Assembly (NCBI RefSeq): GCF_038002825.1
Contig: NZ_JBBODF010000001.1
Location: forward strand, 3,782,001 to 3,846,000
Direction of reading: 5' to 3'
DNA: 64,000 nucleotides
Origin: Paenibacillus sp. FSL H8-0048
GTDB taxonomy: Bacteria; Bacillota; Bacilli; Paenibacillales; Paenibacillaceae
Shown here: in pieces, positions 15,116-23,510 of the stretch
How positions within the stretch are numbered: the stretch's first letter is position 1
Layout of the letters: every line of letters starts with the position of its first letter
Notes under the pieces: generated by a model
Told to the model about the DNA's origin: nothing
The model's input: only the letters and a program-made list of their open reading frames with translations
Databases searched by the model: none
Translations under genes and position numbers: made by a program

Positions 15116-16656
15116 AGTCCTATTACGCACTCCACATGTGTCGTATGCGGGAACATATCCACCGGCGTGACCTCCACCGCCCGGTATCCCCCATCCTCCA
15201 GCACCCGCAAATCGCGGGCCAGTGTCGACGGGTTGCAAGACACGTACACGACACGCTCCGGCTGCATCAGCAGGATGGTCTCCAGCAGGCGCGGGTCGCA
15301 GCCCTTGCGCGGGGGATCGACGACGATGACGTCCGGGGTGATGCCCTGCTCTTTCCAGGCCGGGATGACATCCTCCGAAGCGCCGACTTCGAACTTCACG
15401 TTGTTCATTCCGTTCAGCTTCGCATTGGCGCGGGCGTCCTCAATGGCTTCGGGCACGATCTCAACCCCGTACACCTGATCCGCATGTTGCGCCAGGAATA
15501 AGGAGATGGTGCCTATGCCGCAGTAGGCATCGATTACGGTCTCTTTGCCGGTGAGTGCAGCGTATTCCAGAGTTCTGCCATACAGCACCTCGGTCTGCGC
15601 CGGGTTCACCTGGTAGAAGGAGCGTGCCGAGATAGCGAACTGTACATCTCCAATGTAGTCATAGATGACCTCACTGCCCCAGAGGACACGGGTATCGTTG
15701 CCGAAGATGACATTGGTCCGCTGGGTGTTGATATTCTGGCAGATGCTGACCACTGCCGGAAGCTGCTCACGGATGCTGCCAAGCCAAGCATCCAGATGCG
15801 GGATATCCCGGCCGTTCGTGACCAGCACCAGCATCATCTGGCCGGTGCGGAATGCCTTCTTCACCACAACGTGGCGGAGCAGGCCACGGCCGGTCTCTTC
15901 GTCGTAGGCGGTGATGCCCAACTCACGGCCGAGGCTCTTGACGGTGGCGACGACCTTGTCGTTATCCTCGTGCTGGATCAGACAGGTCTCCATGTCGATG
16001 ATCCGGTGACTGCCCCGTGCATAGAAGCCGCCGACCAGACCGCCTTCGGCCACCCCGATAGGTACTTGGGCCTTGTTGCGGTAACGCCAGGGCTCGTCCA
16101 TGCCGAGCGTAGGCAGCACGCGGATGCCTTCAGCCCGGTAACTTGCATCGGCCGCATTGCCACCTTCAACCGCAGCAAGCTCTGCACCTGCATTTGCACC
16201 ATTCGTATCAGCGCTACCGCCCACTGTATCTCTACTTGTCGCACCGGCACCAGCCACCTCTAGCTTCCCGATCCGCTGCAGGTTGTCCACTACCAGCTGC
16301 CGCTTCCACGCGAGCTGCGCGGTGTATTCCATATGCTGCAGCTGGCAGCCGCCGCACTGATCATAGATCGGGCAGGGCGGCGCGATACGGTCGCTGCTGG
16401 CCTGCACCAGTTCCAGCAGCTTGGCATAGCCGTACTGCTTCTTGGTCTTCAGCACTCTGGCCCGGACTCTCTCACCGGGAAGAGCTCCCTGCACAAATAG
16501 GGTAAAGCCCTCTACACGGCCTACCCCTTCACCTTCATGGGTCATGCCGATAATATCGAGCAGGACCTCGTCATTCTTATTTACAGGCAGTCCGACAACA
16601 GCGGCCGGTGCTTGTTTCCGGCGGCTTCCACTGCGCCCGCTGCGGTGTTTACTCAT
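15097..16656 (-). CDS. rlmD: 23S rRNA (uracil-5)-methyltransferase, RlmD/RumA family
   Basis: The product has 519 residues from ATG at 16656. An N-terminal TRAM domain (VLLDIIGMTHEGEGVGRVEGF) is followed by the iron-sulfur cysteines CPIYDQCGGCQLQHMEY, a Rossmann methyltransferase core (VIDAYCGIGTISLFLAQHA), DPPRKGC, and the catalytic VVYVSCNPSTLARDL with the nucleophilic cysteine. An extra low-complexity Gly/Ala/Asn insertion (about residues 135-170) is absent from typical members. The protein ends HTTHVECVIGLCRTDT; the last codons after HVEC lie in DNA that changes composition, so the C-terminus was probably rewritten by the integrated element. The catalytic core is intact, so activity is likely retained. 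Confidence 0.9.
   Translation of the reverse strand: MSKHRSGRSGSRRKQAPAAVVGLPVNKNDEVLLDIIGMTHEGEGVGRVEGFTLFVQGALPGERVRARVLKTKKQYGYAKLLELVQASSDRIAPPCPIYDQCGGCQLQHMEYTAQLAWKRQLVVDNLQRIGKLEVAGAGATSRDTVGGSADTNGANAGAELAAVEGGNAADASYRAEGIRVLPTLGMDEPWRYRNKAQVPIGVAEGGLVGGFYARGSHRIIDMETCLIQHEDNDKVVATVKSLGRELGITAYDEETGRGLLRHVVVKKAFRTGQMMLVLVTNGRDIPHLDAWLGSIREQLPAVVSICQNINTQRTNVIFGNDTRVLWGSEVIYDYIGDVQFAISARSFYQVNPAQTEVLYGRTLEYAALTGKETVIDAYCGIGTISLFLAQHADQVYGVEIVPEAIEDARANAKLNGMNNVKFEVGASEDVIPAWKEQGITPDVIVVDPPRKGCDPRLLETILLMQPERVVYVSCNPSTLARDLRVLEDGGYRAVEVTPVDMFPHTTHVECVIGLCRTDT
15124..15138 (-). other. Candidate attachment-site core in the HVEC codons of rlmD
   Basis: CATGTGGAGTGCGTA encodes HVECV, the most conserved C-terminal motif of the family and the region where rum-site elements of Firmicutes recombine. 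Composition switches from GC-rich to AT-rich immediately after it. The second att copy, expected at the far end of the element, is outside the window, so the core is a proposal. Confidence 0.45.
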
Positions 16657-17043
16657 AGATATAGGTTCACTTCTTTCATGTTCTTCACTATTTATCACGT
16701 TAATTACAGTACCATCAAACGAAGCAAGCAGGACTGTAAAGCCGCTATTTTCTCAAAAAGCTGTGAATCCGGCGTCGATGCGGACCGTAGTGCGCTTATT
16801 TCGTCTCCAGCAGACAATTCCGAGCTCAAAATCCGCACATAAGGTCACTGGAGTCCACTTAGCTGCCGCAAAACAGCTGTTGGCACAAATAAGCGCCGCT
16901 GAGTCCGCAAACCCAGCAATTCGCCACAGCACACTGGCCGCTCAGACCCTTCCATCACACGCCTTGCCTCAATCCGCCGCCCGCCGCATCACCGCTGACG
17001 CTTGGCCTCAGCATACCTCTCCCCATTGCCACCAGCCAGTCAA
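16657..17043. repeat. Gene-free 387-bp gap with a long inverted repeat
   Basis: No credible gene. Arms at 16779-16801 and 16887-16909 (TGCGGACC..GCGCTTATTT against AAATAAGCGC..GTCCGCA) pair over most of 23 bp with an 85-bp interior. A third related segment at 16837-16855 (ACATAAGG..TGGAGTCC) is a direct copy of the right arm, 50 bp before it. The rlmD promoter must also lie at the left side of this gap. Confidence 0.5.
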
Positions 17044-17937
17044 CTAACTATTCTGCGCGAAAATCCGCAGATGCTGCGGCAGGATACTGAAATTGCCCGG
17101 CAGGGTACCGCCCAGCTCACCGTCCAGGTTCAGCTGCACGTGGCCGGGAGAGGTTACCTCCATGGCATCGGTGCGGAAATGGACAACCTTCTTGTCGCTC
17201 AGGTGCTCTCCACGAATGGTCAGACGCACCAGCCGGATGAACTCGGCCAGGTTGCATTTCTTAACGGCAATAACATCGAGCAAGCCGTCATCGATACGCG
17301 CCCCCGGAGCCAGCTTCTCGAAGCCGCCGACCGAATTCGTGTTGGCGATCAGGAAGAGCATGAACTCGTCATGGATCATCTCCTGGCCGTTCGCGCGGAT
17401 ATACAGCTCTTGTGGAGCAAGGCTGGCCATCTTCTCGATCCCCTTCAGGTAATAGGCAAGCTGACCCATCATGGTCTTCAGCTTGCTGGGGACCTCATAG
17501 GTCAGCTCCGTCAGCTGTCCGCCGCCTGCTATATTAATGAAGTAACGGTCATTGGCTTTGCCGAGATCAATCAAGCGCGCTTCCTGACGCAGAATCAGGT
17601 CGCAGGCTTCCTCCCAATTCTTCGGAATGCCCATGGCCCGCGCGAAATCATTCGTTGTTCCCAGCGGTAATATGCCTAGCGGCGGAAGGTTCGGCTTCTC
17701 CGCCATCCCGTTAATCACTTCATTGAGCGTACCGTCGCCTCCGGCAGCTATGATCAGATCATAAGTACCGCGTTCCACAGCCTGGGCTGCAGCCGCAGTA
17801 GCATCGCCCTCTCCCGTTGTTGCATGGCAGGTAGCTTCGATACCGCCCATATCCAGCCGGTCAAGAATATCGGCGAGTCGTCTTTTCATTTCTTCCCGAC
17901 CAGAAGTGGGATTATAAATCAATCTCGCAGTTTTCAT
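17044..17937 (-). CDS. dgkB: Diacylglycerol kinase, DgkB-like lipid kinase
   Basis: The product has 297 residues. It opens MKTARLIYNPTSGRE, with the nucleotide-binding GGDGTLNEVINGM motif at about residue 66 and the GTTNDFAR segment of the DAGK catalytic domain, followed by the YegS/DgkB C-terminal beta sandwich. Length equals B. subtilis DgkB (about 300). It phosphorylates diacylglycerol to phosphatidic acid in the cytoplasmic leaflet, recycling lipid from lipoteichoic acid synthesis. It lies next to rlmD, as in other Bacillota, where dgkB precedes the rRNA methyltransferase gene. Confidence 0.9.
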   Translation of the reverse strand: MKTARLIYNPTSGREEMKRRLADILDRLDMGGIEATCHATTGEGDATAAAAQAVERGTYDLIIAAGGDGTLNEVINGMAEKPNLPPLGILPLGTTNDFARAMGIPKNWEEACDLILRQEARLIDLGKANDRYFINIAGGGQLTELTYEVPSKLKTMMGQLAYYLKGIEKMASLAPQELYIRANGQEMIHDEFMLFLIANTNSVGGFEKLAPGARIDDGLLDVIAVKKCNLAEFIRLVRLTIRGEHLSDKKVVHFRTDAMEVTSPGHVQLNLDGELGGTLPGNFSILPQHLRIFAQNS

Positions 17938-18055
17938 TACCGGAACGCCACCTGTTTATATAATGGATAACTTTACTGATTATACCCAATTCTGTACCCC
18001 ACAAGCAATGTCAGGGGGTCAGCTCCATTACCCGCGTACGAATTAACGTTGGCTC

Positions 18056-18820
18056 TCAAGTCTCCAGGCGCTGGAGCGCTGCTTCCACCTGCCGCTGAAT
18101 CCAGCGCGGCAGCAGCGGATGCGGCAGCAGTGTCTGGCCGGAATAGGCATACTCAAGCCCCTCAAGCCGCTGCGGAATAACCACCTTAGTGAAGTACCCC
18201 TCACTCAAAAAAAGCGGAGCCACCAGCACATCATAGCCCTGCTCCTGCCAATGCTCCACCCGGCTTCTCAGGCTGTCCGGGTTCAACAGCCCGTAATCAG
18301 CTGCAGCCAGCCCGCTAACCTCCCGTACCCGCGCAGCAAGCGAAGAGATTCCCTGCTCCCAGCGCTGCCGGAAGCCGTTATGCCTGCTGCCGTGTCCGAC
18401 CAGCAGTACCATCTCCCGTCCGGGATGCTGCGACAGTTCCCGAAGCTTATCCCACAGCATCTGCGCAATATCGGGATCATCATCGACAGGATAGCCATAA
18501 TGAACCTTCGCGGCAACCCTGAACGGCGCAAGGTCGGTCTCCCGCTCAGGAACCGGCTTAGCGCCCAGTGCATACTCTATCTCATCGACATGCGTACTGC
18601 CGGAAGAAACAAACAAGGGGATCACAATAATATCTGTGACCCCTGCATGTTCCAGCTTATCAATTCCATCCTGTATCAATCGTCCTTCTACCAGCTCAAG
18701 GAAAGCCACTGCCACCGGCAGCTCCTCCCGGAGCATGAGATGGCTCACTGCCTCATCAACCATCGACACCCAGGCCTGATCCCGGGAGCCGTGACTGATT
18801 AACAATACACCCGGAACCAT
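18056..18820 (-). CDS. CbiX/SirB-family sirohydrochlorin chelatase, two-domain form
   Basis: The product has 254 residues, with two similar halves each carrying the chelatase motif HGSR (LLISHGSRDQAW at the start, LLVGHGSRHNGF at about residue 143). The H of the motif is the metal ligand/general base of class II chelatases. CbiX inserts cobalt, SirB iron, into sirohydrochlorin; the sequence alone does not tell which. No other tetrapyrrole gene is nearby; it follows the YerC gene by 3 bp and is likely co-transcribed with it. Confidence 0.8.
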   Translation of the reverse strand: MVPGVLLISHGSRDQAWVSMVDEAVSHLMLREELPVAVAFLELVEGRLIQDGIDKLEHAGVTDIIVIPLFVSSGSTHVDEIEYALGAKPVPERETDLAPFRVAAKVHYGYPVDDDPDIAQMLWDKLRELSQHPGREMVLLVGHGSRHNGFRQRWEQGISSLAARVREVSGLAAADYGLLNPDSLRSRVEHWQEQGYDVLVAPLFLSEGYFTKVVIPQRLEGLEYAYSGQTLLPHPLLPRWIQRQVEAALQRLET

Positions 18821-18823
18821 GGA

Positions 18824-19114
18824 TTACCGGCCCAGACGTTCCAGCGTAAGCTTATAACCGTCATTGCCATAGTTCAGGCAGCGCTTCACACGGGAGATTG
18901 TTGCTGTACTTGCCCCCGTCTCGGCTTCAATCTGATTATATGTAGACCCCTTGCCCAGCATCCGCGCAACCTCAAGGCGCTGTGAGAGCGATTGAATTTC
19001 GTTCACGGTGCACAAATCATCAAAGAATACATAGCATTCTTCCATATTTTTCAATGTTAAAATAGCCTCAAATAATTGATCGATACTTTTATCGTTTAGC
19101 TTCTTTAGCTGCAT
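18824..19114 (-). CDS. yerC: YerC/YecD-family TrpR-like DNA-binding protein
   Basis: The product has 96 residues, all helical, with a TrpR-type helix-turn-helix: SLSQRLEVARMLGKGSTYNQIEAETGASTATISRVKRCLNYG. The fold and length match the YerC family found in most Bacillota; the ligand is not established. It starts at 19114 and is followed after 3 bp by the chelatase gene. Confidence 0.9.
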   Translation of the reverse strand: MQLKKLNDKSIDQLFEAILTLKNMEECYVFFDDLCTVNEIQSLSQRLEVARMLGKGSTYNQIEAETGASTATISRVKRCLNYGNDGYKLTLERLGR

Positions 19115-19488
19115 CGCCCTATCATCCCCTAAGCATTAACTTAATATGACTATCTTGCCTCTACTATATTGTACTGGAGCACATTTTTCAAGCATTAACG
19201 GTTTCACGCTGTAAAGAGTGAAACCGACGGACAAACGTCCACCCCAGGCGCACACCGTAGCCGGGGTTAATTCTAATCTATTTCCGGCTTCCAGGTTAGA
19301 CCGCCTTACTCATAGTACTACAAAACCGTGCAAAATCAAGCATGGACACGGTTTCTTCACTTCCTTCTTCCGTTCTATAGGCATCCGCCCTTTTCCGCTG
19401 GTATCCCGGTTACCCGGGCATTCGTCTATACCGTCTGTTCGCCCATGACATACAGTATAGCAAACCACTAACGAAGGAATGTGATCCT
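19115..19488. other. Gene-free 374-bp gap between divergent genes
   Basis: The gap must hold the promoters of yerC (minus) and of the 182-residue gene (plus). A perfect 8-bp inverted repeat GGTTTCAC/GTGAAACC stands at 19200-19225 with a 10-nt loop and no T-run, so it may be an operator. I see no gene or recognised riboswitch. Confidence 0.4.
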
Positions 19489-20037
19489 ATGCCTCAGCAT
19501 TACTATAATCATTCCCGCCAGCAAGGCCGTTCCCTGGCTGAACCCTACAATCCGTCGCCTTACCCGGGACTATCTGCTTATACACCTGCCCCGCTTCCCG
19601 GAGAACCTGAGCTGCTGCCTGCTTATGGTGCTGAAGTCACCGAGACGGCACTCGCGCTCCCTGCTGCAGAAGCTTCTACCGCGAAGGCCGGAGGCCTCCT
19701 GGGCGGACTCGGCAATCTTGGAAGTCTGGCGAATATGGAACAGCTCAAGGGAATCGTTGACCGGATGGGCGGTATTGACGGAATAGTCAACACCATGGGC
19801 AAGGTGCAGAAGGTGATGCAGGGCTTCTCACAGATGGCTCCGATGGTGAAGCTAGTGATGGGCGGCTTCGGCAAAGGCAAGGGAAGCGGAGCGGGAGAGC
19901 TCGCCGCCGAGGAGGATGCAGCCCTCTATAGCCCCAAACGGCGCAAAAAAAGACGCCCCGCCCCGAAGCGCCGCCATACCACCTCCAAAAAGCGTAAATC
20001 CGGCGGGCCTTCCTCCGTTAAGCGCCGCCGTTCCTAA
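19489..20037 (+). CDS. Proline-rich protein with strongly basic tail (YqfQ/VrrA-like layout)
   Basis: The product has 182 residues. The proline/tyrosine-rich N-terminus (about 1-50) is followed by a Gly/Met-rich helical middle (LGGLGNLGSLANMEQLKGIVDRMGG..VQKVMQGFSQMAPMVKLVMGG) and a basic C-terminus with many KR runs (SPKRRKKRRPAPKRRHTTSKKR). The middle resembles YqfQ/VrrA-type proteins of Bacilli, some linked to the spore coat. The basic end is histone H1-like and could bind DNA or anionic polymers. ATG 19489 follows GAAGGAATG. The assignment is tentative. Confidence 0.65.
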   Translation: MPQHYYNHSRQQGRSLAEPYNPSPYPGLSAYTPAPLPGEPELLPAYGAEVTETALALPAAEASTAKAGGLLGGLGNLGSLANMEQLKGIVDRMGGIDGIVNTMGKVQKVMQGFSQMAPMVKLVMGGFGKGKGSGAGELAAEEDAALYSPKRRKKRRPAPKRRHTTSKKRKSGGPSSVKRRRS

Positions 20038-20064
20038 GCGGCGGCGTTTAACGCGCTTTTCCCG

Positions 20065-21024
20065 TTACTTAAACCAGCCGCTCCGCCGGAACCAGCCGAA
20101 CATTCCGATTCCCAGCACCAGCATAAGCAGCAGCACTGCGAAATAGCTGTATTTCCATTCCAGCTCCGGCATCACCCTGAAGTTCATTCCATAGATTCCG
20201 GCGATCAGCGTCAGCGGCATGAATACCGTGGTAATCACCGTGAGTGTCTTCATGATGGAATTCATCCGGTTGGAGTTGAGCGAGATATAGCTGTCACGCA
20301 GGTCGGCGGTCATTTCCCGGTCAACTTCAATCATGTCGGTCAGCTTCAGCAGGTGATCGTAGATATCGCCGAAGTAGACCCGTTCCTCCCCGTTACTCTG
20401 TACATGCTGCGAATTGACAATCCGGTACATCAGATCACGCATTGGCACAATTGTCCGCCGCAGCTTCAGCAGCCTTCCGCGCACATTGAAGACTTGGCTC
20501 ATCAGCTCTTCCACCGATTCGTTACCGCCCTGGCTCTCCAGATCCGCGAGTTCATCCTCCAGCGTATACAGGGACGGGAAATACCTGTCGACCAGCTTGT
20601 CCATCACGGTATAAGCAGCGGCCATCGGCCCGCCCGACCAGCCCTTGCGGCTATGAATCTCAGCTTTGACCATCTGCCACGCTTCCTCCATCTCCGGCTT
20701 GTCCTGATGATGGTAGGAGACGAGGAACTTCGGGCTGAGGAACAGGTCGATCTCTTCAGCCTCCAGCGTCCGCTCATTCAGCGAATGCAGCACGAAGAAC
20801 TGCACATCCTCGTAATAATCCAGCTTCGGCCGCTGCAAGACATGCATACAATCTTCAATCGCCAGCGGGTGAAAATGAAAATAGGTGTCCAGCCTCAAGG
20901 TTTCTTCCTCCGTCGGCATAGCGAAATCCGCCCAGATCCAGGAATAATCATCCAGGATGATATCCTGAAGCTGCAGATCGGTCAGTACTTCACCTGTATG
21001 CGTTACGGCAAGTGTTCGTATCAT
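20065..21024 (-). CDS. corA: CorA-family magnesium/divalent cation channel
   Basis: The product has 319 residues. The soluble N-terminal alpha/beta domain leads into a long helix, then the first membrane segment ending in the selectivity signature YGMNF, followed by the short loop (RVMPELEWKY) and the second membrane helix SYFAVLLLMLVLGIGMFGWF with a basic end. This is the full CorA plan. The gene is convergent with the plus-strand basic protein 27 bp away. Confidence 0.92.
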   Translation of the reverse strand: MIRTLAVTHTGEVLTDLQLQDIILDDYSWIWADFAMPTEEETLRLDTYFHFHPLAIEDCMHVLQRPKLDYYEDVQFFVLHSLNERTLEAEEIDLFLSPKFLVSYHHQDKPEMEEAWQMVKAEIHSRKGWSGGPMAAAYTVMDKLVDRYFPSLYTLEDELADLESQGGNESVEELMSQVFNVRGRLLKLRRTIVPMRDLMYRIVNSQHVQSNGEERVYFGDIYDHLLKLTDMIEVDREMTADLRDSYISLNSNRMNSIMKTLTVITTVFMPLTLIAGIYGMNFRVMPELEWKYSYFAVLLLMLVLGIGMFGWFRRSGWFK

Positions 21025-21111
21025 AATATAATTCCTCCGCCCTATGTAGGCAATCCGCAGCAGAGCCGCGCTATTCTAGTTGCTTTCTCCCATTGTACCG
21101 CATGTCCCCGC

Positions 21112-21154
21112 AAAAAAATAACCGCCAGCCCGCTGAACAGCGGCTCCGGAGGTT
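21112..21154 (-). terminator. Terminator after glnL
   Basis: On the minus strand AACC..GGAGCC-GCTG pairs with CAGC-GGGCT..GGTT around a two-base loop, followed by A and seven T. It ends the glutamine transport/sensing operon 74 bp after the glnL stop. Confidence 0.8.
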
Positions 21155-21227
21155 TCTTGGGTCTTGCCTCTATAGTTGACGATGCCATTTGCTCTGAAGG
21201 GCCCGGACCCATAGTCCCGTATCCGGC

Positions 21228-22130
21228 TTAGCGGCCCAAGCCTTCCAGCACCTCCAGATGCAGCACCTGCAGGAATTTCTTAATGTTCACCTTCACCTTG
21301 CCGCTATCCCGGCCCTGTTCAATCTCCTTCATCTTCAGGCGCACCTCTTCAAAGTCGAAATACAGCGGCGCATAATGCTCGAACTTCGGATTCCCGTAAT
21401 CCGTCAGACCGATGGACGCGAGACTTGTCAGACCCGCCGCCAAGGCGCGGCGCAGACGCTGTTCGATAGCCTTGACCTCTTTGGCTGCCTCCGCAGGCAC
21501 CGGTCTGTACTTGGCAGCAGTCAGCTCATACAGTTCCTTCAGGGATGGAAGACTTCCGCTCTTCCCTTCCGCTACCGCCAGTTCCATGATCGTGATAATA
21601 TCACGGCTGCCATTCTCCGAAATCATGCCCATATTCATCAGAATCGGCTGGACAATTTCCTTAACGGTCCGCTTGCCCGGCGGCAGCTGCGGCAGTCCGA
21701 ACTGCAGGCCCTCCAGCTTGCCCAGCGTCAGCTTGATCTCATCCAGATAACGGCCCATGGCGTAACGTTCATTCACTTTATATAGAACAGATTCGACTTC
21801 AATCTTATTGATCGGCTTGCGGATGAAGAATTCAATTCCGCTCCTGTAGGCGCGGCTGACCATATCCCCGTTCTCAATCTGCGAGATCATGACGAATTTG
21901 GAGCGGCAGCCCTGTGCCTGAAGAGAGAGGATAGTCTCAATCCCGTCCTGGTCCGGCATCAGCAGATCCATCAGCACAATGTCCGGGGTCTCGCTCAGGA
22001 TCAGAGCAACCCCTTCCTGTCCGCTCGCTGCAGTACCCGTCACCTCACCAAGCCCGCTGTCCTCAATAATATGCTGCAGCATTCTTCTCGCCGACGCGTC
22101 GTCATCTACAATACAGAATGATAGCGGCAT
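21228..22130 (-). CDS. glnL: GlnL-type response regulator (YcbB DNA-binding domain)
   Basis: The product has 300 residues. The receiver domain has the acidic pair DD at residues 9-10 and phospho-acceptor D55 in IVLMDLLMPDQDG, and lysine in FIRKPIN. The C-terminal region (about 150-290) is the YcbB-type DNA-binding domain found in B. subtilis GlnL, which activates glutamine utilisation genes. It follows the kinase gene after 3 bp. Linkage to a polar amino acid ABC transporter supports glutamine as signal. Confidence 0.87.
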   Translation of the reverse strand: MPLSFCIVDDDASARRMLQHIIEDSGLGEVTGTAASGQEGVALILSETPDIVLMDLLMPDQDGIETILSLQAQGCRSKFVMISQIENGDMVSRAYRSGIEFFIRKPINKIEVESVLYKVNERYAMGRYLDEIKLTLGKLEGLQFGLPQLPPGKRTVKEIVQPILMNMGMISENGSRDIITIMELAVAEGKSGSLPSLKELYELTAAKYRPVPAEAAKEVKAIEQRLRRALAAGLTSLASIGLTDYGNPKFEHYAPLYFDFEEVRLKMKEIEQGRDSGKVKVNIKKFLQVLHLEVLEGLGR

Positions 22131-22133
22131 CCT

Positions 22134-23429
22134 CTATTCCTCCTTCCGCAGCTTCATGCTCGGCACTGTAATCTGGAACATCGCCCCTCCGGTATGCGAT
22201 ACCGGCTGAACCGTAATGCTTCCCTCGAACATATTCACTATATCCCGTACATGAGAGAGCCCGATCCCTGTGGCAGCGATGCCCTCTTCATCGAATTTCG
22301 TGGTGAAGCCCGGCTCGAACAGCAGGTGGAGATCATGCTCCCCGATGCCCGTCCCGCTATCAGTCACTGTCAGAATCGTCATACCGTCCTGCTCAAAAGC
22401 GTTCAGATGGATGCTGCCTGTTCCTTGGATGACTTCCACCGCATTGGCGGTGAGATTGTTAAGCAGGGTCAATAGAGGAATGTAGCTGTCGGTTGTGTAA
22501 TCGGAGGTGATGCGAATATGGAACTTAATCTCTTTGCCCAGCATTTCCGCATATTTGGCATTGCTCTTGACCGCGAACTGCAGAATGCCCGATAACGGCA
22601 TGTCCCCGTTCACCTCACGCTCCACCAGCTTCACCAGTCCTGCCAGAATCCGCTGCGAATCCTTCTTCACCTCATGGAGCTGCTGGGTGATGTCGAGTAC
22701 CTGCCGGCTGTAACGCCTCGTACCTTCCCCGTCCTTCAGCTTACTGTACAGCTCGAAGCTGTTCAGCGTTACCTGCTCCAGGGTGCCTATAGACTTCTTC
22801 AGATAGAACACTTCCCCGTACAAGCCGGAGCCGAATCCAAGCATCTGTTGGGTCCGTTCATGCTGCTCCCGCTCCCGGATACGCAGCTGGCTGACAGAGA
22901 TGCTGCTGTATACGCCAGTGGTGAAATACGTTCGCAAGACCGCAATTGCCATCAGGTACGTCCACTCGTTCAGCCGGAAGGTAGCCGAATCCAGCACAAT
23001 CAGCCGGGTCAGCAGCTCCATTTCATTGGACAGGAGATCGATCACCGCAGCAACGGCGCCCAGCACCAGCGGATGGAAGGTATCGATCCGGCTCTTGATG
23101 ATATGCATCAGTGCGCCGAACACCATGTAATAGATCATTGCCGAGAAGTGGCTGCTAAGGCTCTGCTCTACCGTCAGTCCGCTTCCCTCCACCATATCCA
23201 TAGCAGTCCGGAACAACAGCACGACCACCCCGGTGGCACAGCCTGTGCGGATATACGGCAGCTGCCTCATCAACAACAGGAAGAGGAGAAAGGCGCTGCT
23301 GCCCATGGCAATGCGGAAGACATCTCCGTCAAACGGGTTGATCTTGAATTCTCCGGCTACCGCAGTAACAGCGGCCACCAGCAGAATCTGTACCGCCTTC
23401 ATTCTCAGAATCGATTGTCCCATCGCCAC
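22134..23429 (-). CDS. glnK: GlnK-type membrane sensor histidine kinase
   Basis: The product has 431 residues. The N-terminal half has about six membrane segments (residues 10-190). A cytoplasmic helical dimerisation region follows with a histidine in ITQQLHEVKKDSQRI, then an ATPase domain with N-box LLNNLTANAVEV, G1 DSGTGIGEHDL and G2 GIAATGIGLSHV. B. subtilis GlnK (YcbA) has the same layout and pairs with GlnL. The order transporter-glnK-glnL in one direction suggests that the transporter and its sensor are expressed together. Confidence 0.87.
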   Translation of the reverse strand: MAMGQSILRMKAVQILLVAAVTAVAGEFKINPFDGDVFRIAMGSSAFLLFLLLMRQLPYIRTGCATGVVVLLFRTAMDMVEGSGLTVEQSLSSHFSAMIYYMVFGALMHIIKSRIDTFHPLVLGAVAAVIDLLSNEMELLTRLIVLDSATFRLNEWTYLMAIAVLRTYFTTGVYSSISVSQLRIREREQHERTQQMLGFGSGLYGEVFYLKKSIGTLEQVTLNSFELYSKLKDGEGTRRYSRQVLDITQQLHEVKKDSQRILAGLVKLVEREVNGDMPLSGILQFAVKSNAKYAEMLGKEIKFHIRITSDYTTDSYIPLLTLLNNLTANAVEVIQGTGSIHLNAFEQDGMTILTVTDSGTGIGEHDLHLLFEPGFTTKFDEEGIAATGIGLSHVRDIVNMFEGSITVQPVSHTGGAMFQITVPSMKLRKEE

Positions 23430-23510
23430 TGCTCCTGCCTAGAGAGGTTGACAACTATAGTATCATAGCCGCACTGGATTGAATATGGCTTAATCCTCAT
23501 TCGGCTAAGG

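Larger units (their letters stand above)
1..15130. mobile_element. Right-hand part of an integrated (ICE- or plasmid-like) element inserted in rlmD
   Basis: Every gene from position 1 to about 14,800 is on the minus strand and of accessory type: Tad-like pilus assembly, ParA/ParB partition and an ABC-3C-like defence cassette. Composition changes sharply next to the last codons of rlmD near 15,120: rlmD is GC-rich, while the DNA just left of it is AT-rich. The 3' end of rumA/rlmD-family genes is a known insertion site for integrative elements of Firmicutes. No integrase, relaxase, coupling protein or VirB4-like ATPase is seen here, so the element type (ICE, IME or integrated plasmid) is open. 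The left end lies outside the window. Confidence 0.65.

Noticed and set aside
1..15130. Prophage instead of ICE or plasmid
   Set aside because: No capsid, tail, portal, terminase or lysis gene is visible; Tad-like and partition genes fit a conjugative or plasmid-like element better.
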